Positions 21,947 to 34,971 of a DNA stretch of 64,000 nt are shown one piece after another. Source of the DNA: Seiridium cupressi. Taxonomy: Eukaryota > Ascomycota > Sordariomycetes > Amphisphaeriales > Sporocadaceae. Position 1 is the stretch's first letter; each line of letters starts with the position of its first letter. The DNA is taken from positions 124,001 through 188,000 of the forward strand of contig JARVKI010000042.1 in the NCBI GenBank assembly GCA_036674765.1, given 5' to 3'. The translations under genes and the position numbers were made by a program. Under the pieces are notes generated by a model. The model saw only the letters and a program-made list of their open reading frames with translations. It searched no databases and was not told the origin of the DNA.

Positions 21947-24900
21947 ATGGCTGCTGCATTGCAGACGATACGGCGTCAGACTTGGGCGCTGACTAAGAAG
22001 AACTTCACTACCGCAATCATTCGATCATGGGGTTGGACATTGTTTCGTGCGTACATACTTCCGATCATCATCGTCGTTCTTCTGCTCGAAATTCCCAACT
22101 TCTCCAAGTCAAGCAACAAATATGGCGTCGGATCTCCCGCCACAGTCAAGAGCCTAGCACAGTCTATGGACAGCTCGAAAAAGCTCGCCATCGTTCAACC
22201 GCCAGACTTGGCTAGTGATGCCCAAGCTGCCCTGGACAGACTCACGGCTCCATTGGACGACAGCAGAGTTACTCGCCTGGACAGCCCCGACCAAGTATGG
22301 GACGCGTGCAGTGTAGATTACCACGGCAACTCCAATTGCCATGCTGTCCTCACCTTCACCGACTCTCCTGGCAGCGGCAAGCCAAATGCTACGTGGAACT
22401 ACACCATTCAAGTAGACCCAACTCGACAATCGGGAGGCTTTGATGTTTTCAATCACGACAGCATTTATGAGAAGTTCTGGATCCCTCTGCAGGTCGCGAT
22501 CGATAATGCTATTGCCGACTCTACGACGATGCCTGAGGCATTCCCCTTCGCCTGGGGCAGCCAGGAACAATATGACAAGCAACTGAAGGAAATGCTTCTG
22601 TCCTACACGCTTTACATCCTAGGGTTCGTCTTCTTCCTCTCGATGGTGACTGTCGTTCATCACCTTTCCAGTATGATAGCCACCGAGAGGGAATCCGGGC
22701 TCTCACAGCTTGTGGATGCCATGGGCGGCGGAGCGGCTTGGCCTAGAGTTCTAAGCTATATCTTGTTCTTCGATCTGCTCTATCTGCCGGTATGGATCAT
22801 CCTTGGATGTTGTGAGTGAAGCTCAACTAGGAGTCTTACTTAATTGTAACTGACATAACACAGTGTTTTGGTACTTGCTAATTCCGACCACAAACCCCGC
22901 GATCCCTATATTCTGGCAAATCCTGACAGGTTGGGCTACCACAAGCTCTGCTGTATTCGGTACAGCTTTCTTTCGAAAGTCTGCGCTCGCCGTTACCGTT
23001 GTTTTCGGTCTTTCTTTTATTTTATCAGCGATCTGTTCCGTTGTTGAAAATCTTTCAAAAAACCCCGCTGGAGTCGGAGAAATTGCTGTGCTCTCTCTAC
23101 TATTCCCGAGCATGAATTATGTGTTTTTCTTGGGGTTCATGGTCAGATCCGAATTATTGGGACTGCCTACAATTCTCAGTTCTCCATTGCCAGCATACAA
23201 TTTGCCCTACAACCGCCAAATGGCTGGGCTGTGGGTTTATCACACTGGGCCGTACCTACTGTGGGTATTCTTGGGGATCCAAATTATCGTATTTCCTCTG
23301 TTTGCCGTTATGGTAGAACACAATTTTCATGGAAACAATCGCCACCGCCGCAGTTTCCACAAGGATCCAGACGCAGAAAGCTCTCATGTTGCCATTGAGA
23401 CTGGGGGCCTGGAAATGCATTACAGGCCATCAATATGGCGCAAGATATTCTGTTGTTTCTGCTGCGGAGCTCGAAAGCCCGTGGTGAAGGCCGTGGACGG
23501 GTTGAGTCTTACCAGTCAAAAACGCCAGATCCTATGTCTCCTGGGACCAAACGGATCAGGGAAGACCACGACGCTGGATATGATCGCTGGGTTTCAAAGG
23601 CCAACTGGTGGTTCCATCAACATCAATGCCCTACCGTCCCAGATCGGCGTCTGCCCACAGAAAAATGTCCTGTGGGACGAGCTCACCGTCATTGAGCATC
23701 TCATATTCTGGAATACTGTTAAGAGTGGGACAGATGACCAGGCGACTTTGGAGAAACTTGTCCAAACATGCGACCTCACACATAAGAGGAACACACTCGC
23801 TAAAAACCTCAGTGGAGGTATGAAGCGGAAATTGCAGCTTGCCTGCATGCTGGTTGGCGGCAGTTCCGTCTGTCTTATGGATGAGGTCACCTCTGGACTA
23901 GACCCTATCTCGCGTCGTGTCATCTGGAACGCTGTGCTTGCTGAGAGATCTCGCCGCACGATGGTGTTCACTACTCACTTTCTAGACGAAAGTGAAGTCC
24001 TATCTGATCATATCGTCATCGTCTCATTAGGCAAGCTGAAGTGCCAAGGTACTCCTGCCGAGCTCAAAAACCAATATGGTGCTGGGTACCGAGTTCATCT
24101 ACCTAAGACGACAGATGTTACTAGGATAGACTATCCAGTGGCCGATCACGGCGATCGGTACATCTGCACGACCCCCGACTCCTTCTCTGCAGCGCGCCTC
24201 TTGGCAACAGTGGAAGATTCAAGGGACTCGGAGAATTTCATCACTGGTCCCACAATTGAAGATGTCTTCTTGAAGGTGTCTGAAGAGCCTCATGTACTAA
24301 GTGATAGTGCTTCTGAAGGAGAGACAGTCCATGAAAAGGGGATCACAGCAAGCTCCAGCTCCATCCCTGAAAAGGCGCCTACACGGCGCGTCATCTTGTT
24401 TCGACAGCTAAGAGCATTGTTCCTCAAGCGTGTCATCATTATGCGCACTCAGTGGTGGATTTATGTATTCGCTTTGGCTATCCCTATAGTGGCGAGTTAC
24501 TTCCTTAAAGGGTTCCTGGTGGACTTCCAACCTGCTAGCTGCGAGAACCTCATTGGTAACACAGAATCGCCTTCACGAGTCCAGATGTGGAGCTCGAGCA
24601 GCTTTCTCGTTGGCCCGGAATCCGCGAACCAGAGCGCAATACAAGCGCTCAATATATCTCGCACAAGTGACAGCTATTACAGTTATTATTCCAACTCAGC
24701 GCCAACTGTAGTAAACGAACGTGACAACTTTACTCAATATATACACGATCATGCGGAGAATACCACCTACGGCGGCATGTTCATTGACAACGTCACGACA
24801 CCACTGTTGGCTGTGCCAGTATCTGCAGGAGGCACTCAGCTCGGACTCGTCAATGTTTTCAACATGGCACGGCTAGGCATACCTATTTATATGTATACTG

Positions 24901-26871
24901 GGAGTCTTAGATCAATATCATCCTATCAGATGGGTAAGCAAACTGACGCCATTCATTGTCCACATGACAAAATTGAGCATCCGTTGCTAACCGCTGCTTA
25001 CAGGTAAGTCTCTCATTTATTCCATAATATTTTGCCTCTTGATGGCAGTGTATCCCGCCTTCTTTTGTCTCTACCCAACATACGAACGAAGATCCAAGGT
25101 TCGGGCCCTACAGTATTCCAATGGCATCCGGGCGCTACCCTTGTGGCTTTCGTACATGCTGTTCGATATGATATTCGTATTGATCATCTCAGTCGTCTGC
25201 ACCGCATTGATATCAGTTATTCCCACGCATTTCTGGGGAATCGGCCATTTGTGGCTGGTACAATTCCTTTACGGCATCGCCGCCTTGCTCATGTCCTACA
25301 TTGTGTCCACATTTTCCTCATCGCAACCCGCTGCGATTGCTTGGGCAATGTTGATCATGATCGTTCAATACATTATCTCTATCATCGCGATGATCGTCGT
25401 GCAGGACAGTCTGGCCGGCGACATCAAGATACTTGACGGTACCACTTATGGCCTGGGTCTGATCTTTCCAATCCAAAATCTTCTGCGAGCGTTGGCATTG
25501 AGCTTGAACCAGTACATTGTCCGCTGTCGCGGAACCACCATCATCAATGATCCGGGTTCATTCTACGCTTACGGCGGTCCGATCTGTCTGCTCATTATTC
25601 AAATAAATGCATTGTTCCTGTTGCTGCTGTGGCTGGACGGCACCATATTCAGCTTCACACGCTCGAAACTACCACAGCAGGACAATGAGAAGTCTGTACC
25701 CGGGTCATCCGGGCGACCCGATGTAGACGCTGAAACTTCGAGGGTGGAAGCTTCACAAACTGACCTGCTGCGCATGGTTCATGTGTCTAAGCGGTTCGGT
25801 GCCACACATGCTGTCGACGACGTCACACTAGGAATGCGCGAAGGTGAAATCCTAGCCCTCCTAGGTCCGAACGGAGCGGGAAAGACCACGTCCATCAACA
25901 TGATTCGTGGTGACATGGCGCCCTCATCTGGCTCAATCCTACTAAAGGACGTCGATGTGCAGAAGAGTAAGAGGCTGGCACAGACACATCTAGGCGTGTG
26001 TCCACAGTTCGATGCTTTGGACCTGTTGACGGTTCGCGAGCACTTGGTTTTCTACGCTCGATGCAAGGGAGTTCCCGACATCAAGCAAGACGTCAGCTAT
26101 GTCATGTCTCGAGTCGGCATCGCAGCACACGCCCACAAGCTGGCATCAAAGCTTTCGGGCGGGCAAAAGCGGAAACTGTCCCTCGCCATCGCTCTCCTCG
26201 GCAATCCGCCGGTGCTTCTGTTGGACGAGCCCAGCTCGGCCATGGACGCGGCGTCGAAGCGCGTGCTCTGGAAGACTCTGGAAGCCATCGCTCCTGGAAG
26301 AAGCGTCCTCATCACGACGCACAGCATGGAAGAGGCTGATGCATTAGCGACGAGGGCGGCCATCATTGCGAGGAGGCTACTGGCCATCGGTACCACCCAA
26401 GAGTTGCGCAAGAGGCATAGCAACGAGTACCATGTGCACCTGATCTTGAAGAGCGCACCGCTTTCGACGCCGCAGGAGATGCAGCAGGTCGCCGACTGGG
26501 TGGTGCAGCGGTTCTCGGCCCAGGGCAACGAGGTCGAGTTTGAGGGCCAGAATCTGGGTGGACAGGTCCGCTTCAGGGTTCCGGCGGACGCTGTGGTGCC
26601 GGTCCGGGCTACGGCATTGGACATCGGGCGGGCTTTTGGAGGTGACGAGCTCGTCTCGCCGATTGAGGGAAGAGATGGTGGAAAAAGCTTTGTCCGCTAC
26701 CTCATTGAGACTCTGGAGGACTACAAGGCAGACCTAGGCTTGGACTGCTACTCGATCGGTGCTGCGACCATGGAACGTGTCTTCTTGAGCGTGGTCAAGG
26801 AAAGCGACGCGGTGGAAGAAGAGGATGAGAAGAGGAGCATTTGGCGGAGGTTGGGGTTCTCTAGAAAGTGA
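21947..26871 (+). CDS. ABCA-family full ABC transporter, 1,585 aa
   Basis: Three exons: 21947-22811, 22864-24933 and 25049-26871. Layout is TMD1-NBD1-TMD2-NBD2. NBD1 has Walker A GPNGSGKTTT (about 515), signature LSGGMKRK (about 604) and Walker B VCLMDE (about 625). NBD2 has GPNGAGKTTS (about 1250), LSGGQKRK (about 1346) and VLLLDEP (about 1367). Both halves carry a switch His (TTHFLDE and TTHSMEE), so both ATP sites look competent. Each TMD begins with one helix and a large polar, N-glycosylatable loop (NxT/S sites), then a helix cluster, as in ABCA proteins, which move lipids in animals. The fungal substrate is unknown. The second intron (24934-25048) contains an internal splice junction; see findings. 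Confidence 0.93.
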
Positions 26872-28688
26872 TTGGGGGGCTCGAACAATATTTACGTGTT
26901 TTCACATTTTAATCACTGCCATAATCGCACTCGCTGTACCTGTGTGGATAGCTACTTCTCATATTTCCATCTTATTTCGTGCATGAGTTGGCAGCCTCCG
27001 TATGGTCTCTGGAAACTTGGGGCACCTCGCGTAAAGACTACCAGCCGGCCTCTTTGGTGGTAACCTAGTAGAGTGGACCCGAGACTTTAGATATATAAAG
27101 GAGCACGCATCATGTTGCGGCCGCGCGATTGGTCAAGGGAAGCCAGCTTGTTCATATGCCCCAATTCGCGGTGATAATCCTCACCATGACTGATGTAGAC
27201 TTGGTAGCCCGTCAAGGATTATGTGAAGAACTATGTAGTGTTGCCTCGAGGGGTTCGCACAAGCGACGACGATCATGTATCATGGCGGTGGCAGCTTAAA
27301 GCGCTGTCTCGAGCTCGTAGGCTGAGCAAGGAGCTCGCCTTATGAAGCCAGCTTGGTAGAGAGCCCTAGTGTATGTCTTGTATCTTCGTGAGGCAAATTG
27401 GAACTCACACTCCTTAGGATGAGACACTATTTGCAAACAAGTTTCAGGCTGGAAAGAGGCTGCGCTGACTTCGCAGAGAGGTTCTGTGACGAGATGCACT
27501 GAACTTCACTGCCACTCGGTGTGTCCAAGTTGGGTTGGTAAAGATATCAGTATGGGTGAAGTTGCACCTCTAAAAGGCAAGGAACTGATGACCATAGCTC
27601 ATCTCAGTTCCTTGCTTACTCAATTGTGTACAGTACTGTAATTAAAACTTTGGAGCGTTTCGGCGGATATCACATTGGGATTTGTACACAGTGACCTTAC
27701 GAGAGGTCGTTGATGCGATACGGCACTCACTCGAACATACATGTAATCTTCTCTCCGAGATGACGGTTGATTGGTCCAATGCATAAGACTTGGTAGGAAT
27801 CCCATGCCCCGGGCCAAATGGAATGCAGCGCATTAGCTGGCTGATGGCCGGAATAAATATGATGGAACAACTGACTGACGCGCGTCTGTTGTTCAGGCTC
27901 TCTGGCCTGGCCAATAGCCAAGCGTGGCATGGCTATGAACCGTTATTTCCACCTCTCCGGCTTGGCGGTAAACCGTGCAGCAGGAGCAAATGTCCCAACG
28001 ACACATTTTCAAAGGCGTCAATGAGCAATCTATACGGCTCATAGGGCGAGGCGCTGTACCTTACATGTCGGATCCCCTTTCTCATCGGATCCAAGCGCAT
28101 CTAGTGCACCGTGCCTTACTGCTTCGGTGCAAGGTTGTACGCGTGGAGATGCGATGCGGCGTTCCAGACCATTGGTACCGCAAAATCATATCGCCCCCAC
28201 TGAATCTCTCAAAAAGTGGCGAGCTGAGACCCCTAACGAAACGCCCTTGGTGGCTTGACGCGACAGACTAAAAGTATCCATCCAATTTCACCCACATGAC
28301 TCGGACTGCGACGTTTGGGTGAAGCGCTCGCGATAGCCCCTACTATAGTGCAGCTGAGTCCCCGAACTCGTTTCTTTCATCGATAGTCGATCGTCTTAGT
28401 GCCCTGACTGGCGCCGCCCACAAAGTAGCCAAACACCATGGCTAAGCCAGGCGCAGAGCCCAGCTGGGCCATGAAAGCCTCAACGGGTTGCATATAAACA
28501 TGATGGAAATCCCTCAGTGCTGCCGGGAACGCGGTCTCTCGTCTCCCACACTTGTCGTCTCTTTGAGATTGTCGCTGTCAATCTGAGCCGTTTGCTCGTC
28601 CTCTGACGTATCGCACGTCGTCCGCTCGCTTTCAGCTTTTGCTGTAGTCACTCATTCATATATAATAACTAATTATTAACTAATCACA
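26872..28688. other. Intergenic region, 1.8 kb
   Basis: Spacer between the ABC transporter 3' end and the GH16 start. Only short overlapping frames are present. The last 150 bp are pyrimidine-rich and end in an AT-rich leader just before the ATG, as in strongly expressed fungal genes. Confidence 0.5.
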
Positions 28689-31486
28689 ATGACACCTTCA
28701 ATCCTTTCCGTTGCGGGCGCTGCCCTTTTTGCCGCCCCGGCTCTGGCTCTGGTTACGGCTGCGACTACGACTACGACTGCGGCTACGAAGAAGACCTACC
28801 AGGAGGTCGATAGCATGGGCCCCGGCAACTTTTTTGACAAGTTTGATTTTTTCGAGGTACGTTATTGCCATTCCATGGCTGCAATGAACCACAGCCTGAA
28901 CCCGACTGACACCCACTCAAGAGTAAACTGTCAGAGCTTCCCTACCGTTATGACATCGACCCGACTGGTGGATATGTCCGTTATCGTAACAAGGCCGATG
29001 CTTTCGACAAGGGATATGCCAAATACGACGTGGACACTGGCCTCCCCTATCTCGGAGTCGATTACACCAACCCCTATCCCAAGGGTGACAACTTCGGCCG
29101 AAGCAGTGTGAGGATTGAAAGTAAAGACTCTTATGGCAAGGGCCTCTACGTCTTCGATATTGCTCACTTCCCCGCCAGGGTTGATGGTGCTTGGCCAGCC
29201 ATGTAAGACCACCCATGACTTGTCCTTGCGCTTCTTGATGTTAACATTACTTCAGTTGGACCTACGGAGACTGGGTGGACAGCTACGACAACTGGCCCAA
29301 ACATGGCGACATCGACATCTACGAGAACTGGAACAAGTACGACTTCAACCGCCAGACCCTTCACACCAAAGACGGCTGCTGGATCAAGGGAACAGACCAG
29401 CAAATGACAAACACGCTGGATTCCTACAGCTGTAACTACCAGCAAAATGGTGTGTTTGAAGGCATGATGCAATACGAGTATCAAGGATGCAGCTCTCAGG
29501 AAGCCTCGGGCACTTTTGGTAACTCTGATGGTGGTGTCTGTAAGTCAATCCAGCTATTAAGACAATGGTCCTAGTTCTAACCACGCGCTAGACGTCGTTG
29601 AATGGACTGACGACCATATCAACATGTGGAGTTTCCGACAGGGTAGCGTTCCAGCTGATATTACCGCTGGCAACCCCGATCCGTCCCAATGGAGTGGACT
29701 GCCAACTTTCAGCACCGTGTCCAACGAGGGTAGCTGTGACATTGACACCTACTATGACAACCAGAAGATCGTGTTCAACCTGGACTTCTGCGGCACAGCT
29801 GGCGATGACAGCTACTACTGGCTACAAACCGACACCTATAAGGCGAACAACAAGATGGAATGCCCCGAATACGTCGGTAGCAACCCCTCAGCTTTCAAGG
29901 ACTATTACTTCCTCATCAACTCGGTCAAGATCTATGAGAAGAAGGCTGCCACTACGTCCAGCACGTCATCTTCTGCATCAAGCACTTCCACATCCAGTGT
30001 CTCTAGCTCCACATCTTCCACCGCTAGCACCACGTCTTCCACTGTCAGCACAACTTCTTCCACTGCCAGCTCAACATCGTCCAGCGCCAGCACAACGTCT
30101 TTTAGCACCTCGAGCTCTTCCAGTGCTTCCTCCAGCGCCACCGAAACATCGTCTAGTGTCAGCACCTCATCGGCCAGTGCCAGCCAGTCGACCTCCACCG
30201 TCAGCGGCACAAGCTCTTCCGCCTCAGAGACTTCAAGTCTAACCAGCTCCTCCTCTGCCAGCGATTCAACCACCGGATCTACTAGCTCTTCATACTCTGT
30301 CACTGGCTCAGCCACTGGGTCGACTACCGGATCTATAAGCTCTTCGTACTCTGTTAGTGGATCTATCACCGGTTCCGCATCTATTACTGGAAGCGTTTCC
30401 GGTTCATCTTCTTCTTACTCTGCTGGCTCGACAAGTAGCGCGATCTACAACGAGGAGGATTCCTGCGATGACGATGACGAGGATGCTTCCGACTACCCTA
30501 CCGCCACCGCTTCGGGTTACCCTGCCAAGGGCGCACATGACGTGACTGTCTCCGGCTCTGCCGCACCTACCCAGAACCAGTCCGGATACCCCACTGGGTC
30601 TTTCTCAGGCTACCCTGCTAACAACATCTCTGTCTCCGCCACTTCTTACGCCACGTCGACCATCTACAGCACCAACGTGTACACTGTTACATCATGCGCT
30701 GCTTCCGTGACCGATTGCCCGGCCAAGATGGGACAGGTGACCACTGAGGTCATCGCTGTGACCACCACTGTCTGCCCCGTGACTGCGACCGAGACTGCCA
30801 CGCCTGTCGGCCCCATTATCACCAGTGTTCCTGCTGGATACACCACTAGCACCCAGTACATCACCAAGGTCTACACCATCACTTCATGTGCTCCTTCGGT
30901 CACGAACTGCCCTGTCGGCTCCGTCACCAGCGAGGTGCAGACCACTGTCACTGTGTGCCCCATCACCGAGGCCACCGCGACAGCTATTGCTACAGGTGGA
31001 TCGAATACTGGCAGCTCCGGCTCGTCTGGCTCAGGATCTAGCTCCTCTGAGAAGTCTAGCAGCAACGGCAGCACCGGCTCCAACACTGGCTCCAACACTG
31101 GCTCTGGCTCCAGCTCCGGTTCGGGATCTGACAAGGGATCGTACGCCTCAAGCTCCGCTAGCCCGGCCAAGTCTGGCTCCAGCAGTAGCCCCAGCAGCGG
31201 TACGGCCTACTACGGCCAGGGCAACTCGACAAATGTCGCGGGTACTGGCTCGTCGTACATTGTGGTCCCTACGACCGCCATCGTTGTCCCTGTTCCTTCC
31301 AAGGCCGCCAACGGCACCGTCACCACCATGTCATCTTCGTCGCCGTACATTGCCACATCGGCTTCGTCGACTCCCAAGGCTAGTGGCTATACCGTCAGCG
31401 CTAATGGTGCTGAGTCCATGCATGTCGGTGTCTTCGGAATCTTGGCTACCGTTAGCGCTGTTGCCTGGGCTGCTCTTTTGCTCTAG
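28689..31486 (+). CDS. Secreted GPI-type GH16 protein, 875 aa
   Basis: Four exons: 28689-28856, 28922-29202, 29256-29539 and 29592-31486. A signal peptide (about 1-25) precedes a GH16-type beta-glucanase fold (about 40-320; WPAIWTYGDW, QTLHTKDGC, FNLDFCG). The motif normally written ExDxxE reads DIDIYE here (Asp codon at 29308-29310), so the usual nucleophile Glu is Asp. A Ser/Thr-rich stalk follows, then two copies of a roughly 55-residue module (YTVTSCAASVTDCP and YTITSCAPSVTNCP), a Gly/Ser region and a hydrophobic C-terminus typical of GPI attachment. This implies a cell-wall or plasma-membrane location and a role in beta-glucan binding or remodelling. Activity is doubtful given the substitution. 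Confidence 0.9.
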
Positions 31487-32430
31487 TTGGATGGCTGTGC
31501 TATAGCTATTTCTTTGGGTTGGATATAGTTATCTTCGGACATATAAAGTATTATACAGATAATATGACATTAGTTCCCAATCAATCATTTCGTTCGAGTA
31601 ATCGTGGTATTCCTAGGCTGTGCAATCCGTTCACCAAGCACGTTTCCTTGCCTTTCTATCTATTAGTCAACAAAGTTTAGGTAAACTAAGAGTTCACTTG
31701 ACATGTGATTGGCGTCTCAACTCATATATCAGCTAGTTCCTTGTCAATACTATTATAGTATGGAAGTTGTTTGAGTGATTGAATGGGGATGATTAACCAG
31801 CTATCACTGCCACAACCGCTTTCGTATTTTAGTACCTTTAGTTAATGTTGCTTGGACCATTAAGTTGGATTTGAGCTGGCATAAATTTGTTCTTAAATGT
31901 AAGAGGAAAGAAATAAAGACAAATCTCAACAGCACCGATCTCCGTGCGTAAAACCTGAGGCTCTGGCGTATGGTCTCTAACAGTTCTCCTTGCCTATAGC
32001 CAAATGCCACCAGTCCGTGTTACTTCCCGATCATGTCGAATGATTCACCGCGTACAGCCCACCCTTCTGGCGCTGATTAAAAAAATATGTTACTCAAAAA
32101 GCCAGCGTCAGTTGATGGTGTCAAGAAGTTGAATATTGAATACCACGGAAGCGACGAGACGGCAGTAGTGCATACGATTTGGCACGCCTCAATTTTCCCT
32201 CGTGTCAGCCGGGCAGCCCCGGTACATAATGGTTTCACCCGGGTTTCTCATACTTGCCCGTAGTTTTGCACGATTGACGATTGATAAGCATGCCTCGCAA
32301 TCCTTTAGACCCGGTAAGTCCGAAATCCGAAATGCGAGCCGCATCGTCGAACCGATTTATACGCCGACTGATACATAGGCCTCAAACACGTACCCCAACC
32401 TCATCGTTTAGCTAAAACACATAGCCCATC
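31487..32430. other. Intergenic region
   Basis: 3' flank of the GH16 gene and promoter of the hydrolase gene. No gene seen; a minus-strand frame at 31804-32010 lacks any recognisable feature. Confidence 0.5.
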
Positions 32431-33655
32431 ATGCCTCCTGTCGGGATCCCAGAGAGCCAGAAGACAGTGAAAGTCTATATCATTGATACTGGTGCCCGCA
32501 TATATGGCAGGTTCTCATTTTTTTCGGAGCCGGCCCTGCTAGATCACCTACAGGATGAGGGGTATTCCGTGCCTGCATACTCATTCCTCGTTGAGCATGA
32601 AGAATCCGGCAGGCGAGTCCTTTTCGACTTGGGTATCCGCAAGAACTTCGAAGAGTACCCACCCGCTGTGAAGGGATATCACAGCGATGTCTTTCGATTC
32701 GAGACAGGAGAAGAGGTATTCGACATGCTGAGAAATGGCGGAGTGGATCCCGCTACAATTGAAGCAATCATCTGGAGGTAGGTAGTTGAAAGGTCCGATA
32801 TGAGCAAAACTTATTGAATCATTAGCCACCACCACGTTGATCACGTTGGAAATCCATCACTTTTTCCTTACACCACGGACCTGATCGTAGGTCCAGGCTT
32901 CAAGGAGATGATATTACCGGGATATCCGAAGAACCCGAAATCTCAGGTCCTGGAGAGTGACTACGAAGGCCGCAATCTACGCGAAATCAACTTCGATGAC
33001 GAGTCGAAAGGGTTGACCATTGGGGGTTTCAGGGCTGTCGATTTTTTCAATGATGGTAGCTTCTACCTCCTGGAATCTCCTGGTGTAGGTCGTCCCAAAA
33101 CAGAAATATCTCGTCTTATGTTAACAAGGGTAGCACACCATCGACCACATAGCTGGTCTCGCCCGAACCCACACATCGCCATCAAGATTTATCTTCATGG
33201 GGGGAGACATCGCGCACCACGCATCTCAATGGCAGCCAAGTGAACTGTTGCCATTGCCAAAAGAGCTCGAGCCATCAGCCCTGGGTGCCCATTCCGAGCT
33301 CAACAATCGCTTCAATGTCTGTCCGGGAGAATTGTTCATTGAGCACGCACATCCGCAACGATCCGGTGGAGTACCTTTCCTTAAGACCAAGGCCGGACAT
33401 CCCTACGACCGAGAGATGGCCGAAAGATCTGTCAGACCAATGGAGAGGTTCGATGCAGACGATAATGTTTTTATCATCACTGCGCACGATGCCAAGTTTT
33501 CTCCAGGTTTGGACTTTTGGCCAAAAGGGGCGAATGGATGGTTTAAGGCTGGCTGGAAAGAGTCAAGCACGTGGGAATTTTTGAAGGACTTTTCTTCAGT
33601 TGTCGTAGATAGTGTCAGAGTCGATCCGGTATCGGATCGCAATCGTGTATATTAG
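32431..33655 (+). CDS. Metallo-beta-lactamase-fold hydrolase, 375 aa
   Basis: Three exons: 32431-32777, 32826-33084 and 33134-33655, with 48- and 49-nt introns. Splicing restores the metal motif HHHVDH (HxHxDH) and then SPGHTIDHIAGLAR, which carries the next metal His. A late FIITAHDAKF supplies a further His/Asp. No signal peptide, so probably cytosolic. The family hydrolyses lactones, lactams and thioesters; this version resembles fungal lactonase/lactamase-like proteins. The substrate is not visible from sequence. It converges on the dienelactone hydrolase gene and sits close to a Zn2Cys6 regulator, suggesting joint use in catabolism or detoxification of a cyclic compound. Confidence 0.88.
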
Positions 33656-34070
33656 GGTTGCCTCCCCCCTTATTCGATAGAAGGCAGAGGTCAGCGTGCC
33701 AATACTCAGCCCCTAGCACTCCCTGCGACAACCTTATCTGACAGATAGCGTCCAGCGAGTAAAGCAGTAGCTGCTATGGGCTTGGTTGAAGTTAGGGGAC
33801 CGGGGCTGGTGGAAGGTTATTGGGACTGATAACTGTCTGAACAATAACATCATTACCACCTAATTTTATACGCAATGGTGTAACGGTTCGCAAACACTTC
33901 AACTAGGGCACGAAGACTAACAGACGCGGGAAGTGCCACCGGTAAACACCACAGCTAAAGCATTTGGTTGCCATGATTTCAACAGAAACTGCACGTTTGG
34001 GTATAGTCTAGTATTAAGAGTGTTTCAAATCTAGAGAAATTGGGAAAACATGAAAAGTGTCATACCCATA
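33656..34070. other. Convergent 3' spacer
   Basis: About 400 bp between the stops of two convergent genes. No open frame of interest. It should hold both polyadenylation regions. Confidence 0.5.
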
Positions 34071-34971
34071 TCAGAGCCACTTCCCGAACCAGGTCAAAGT
34101 CTGCGTAATCGAATGCTCCAAACATGCCCGCTCCTGTGGATCATCCGGATTGCCCCTCACCGCAAAACCATGCCTTCCAGGCTTGTATACCTTGTGTTCC
34201 ATCTCAGGTACTTTTCTGCCTGCTGCTACAGCCTTCTTCTGTATCTTCTCAATCTTGTCCTTCGTCTCGATGCTGACAACAGTATCTTCTTGTCCCCATC
34301 CATAGGTGATGGGTATGACCGGGCTCTCGGCGTCATCCGGTAAGACGAGATTGCTCGGATGCAAGGCAACCGCTGCGTCTATCAGCGGCACTTTAACCCC
34401 TTCAATCTCAATCATCTTACTCTCTAGGCCGGCTCGAATCGCATATCTTCCACCCCAGCAGAATCCAACCATTCCGACCTTCTGGTCCTTGGGAGTGGCT
34501 TTTCTCAGTGATTCCAGGAAATCCATACATGTCTTGTCAGTGGGCGCCGCCTTGTGCCTTATCATCCACATGACAAACGACGGCGCACTAGCAAGCAACC
34601 CCGTATACTTGGACAACGATGACTGCTTTGCGGCATCCACCGGGATGAGGACATCGGCAAGCTTGAGTGATACGGGGTCGCCTTTGAAGAAGTCCGGGAG
34701 GTAGACAAGCCATTCGCCGCTCTTTGCAAGGGCGTCGGCAATGAGTTTGTTATTTGGCAGGGTTAGCCCGAAGACGTCGGAGTACATGACAATGATTCCT
34801 CGCGGGTTGGTGCGATTCCCGGTGACATAGGTGTTGAGCCCATGGACTAACTCTTCCTTGCCGATAGGCTGTCCTGCGTGAATAGTGCCCTGGGGAATGG
34901 GATGAGTATAATTTGTGAAGCAGTTGGATGGGGCTTTGTACCTTGATGCACTCATTACACGAAGAACCCAT
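34071..34971 (-). CDS. Dienelactone hydrolase family protein, 282 aa
   Basis: Exon 1 (34971-34942) encodes only MGSSCNECIK. A 52-nt intron (34890-34941) leads to exon 2 (34889-34071), giving GTIHAGQPIG, the usual family N-terminus. An unspliced start 8 nt upstream gives a longer, less typical N-terminus and was not chosen. The alpha/beta-hydrolase triad is visible: nucleophile Cys in GFCWGG, Asp in GQEDTVV and His in GRHGFA. No signal peptide. The family opens lactone rings such as dienelactone in aromatic breakdown, though many fungal members have unknown substrates. It faces the metallo-beta-lactamase-fold gene (convergent) and diverges from the Zn2Cys6 regulator. Confidence 0.92.

Noticed and set aside
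29932..30369. 145-codon minus-strand open frame within the GH16 gene
   Set aside because: Complement of the Ser/Thr-rich stalk; the periodic Glu/Val/Leu composition is an artefact of repeated codons.
30825..31505. 226-codon plus-strand Ala/Pro/Arg-rich frame
   Set aside because: Alternate frame of the GH16 stalk and C-terminus, which has a signal peptide, domain and GPI tail in its own frame.
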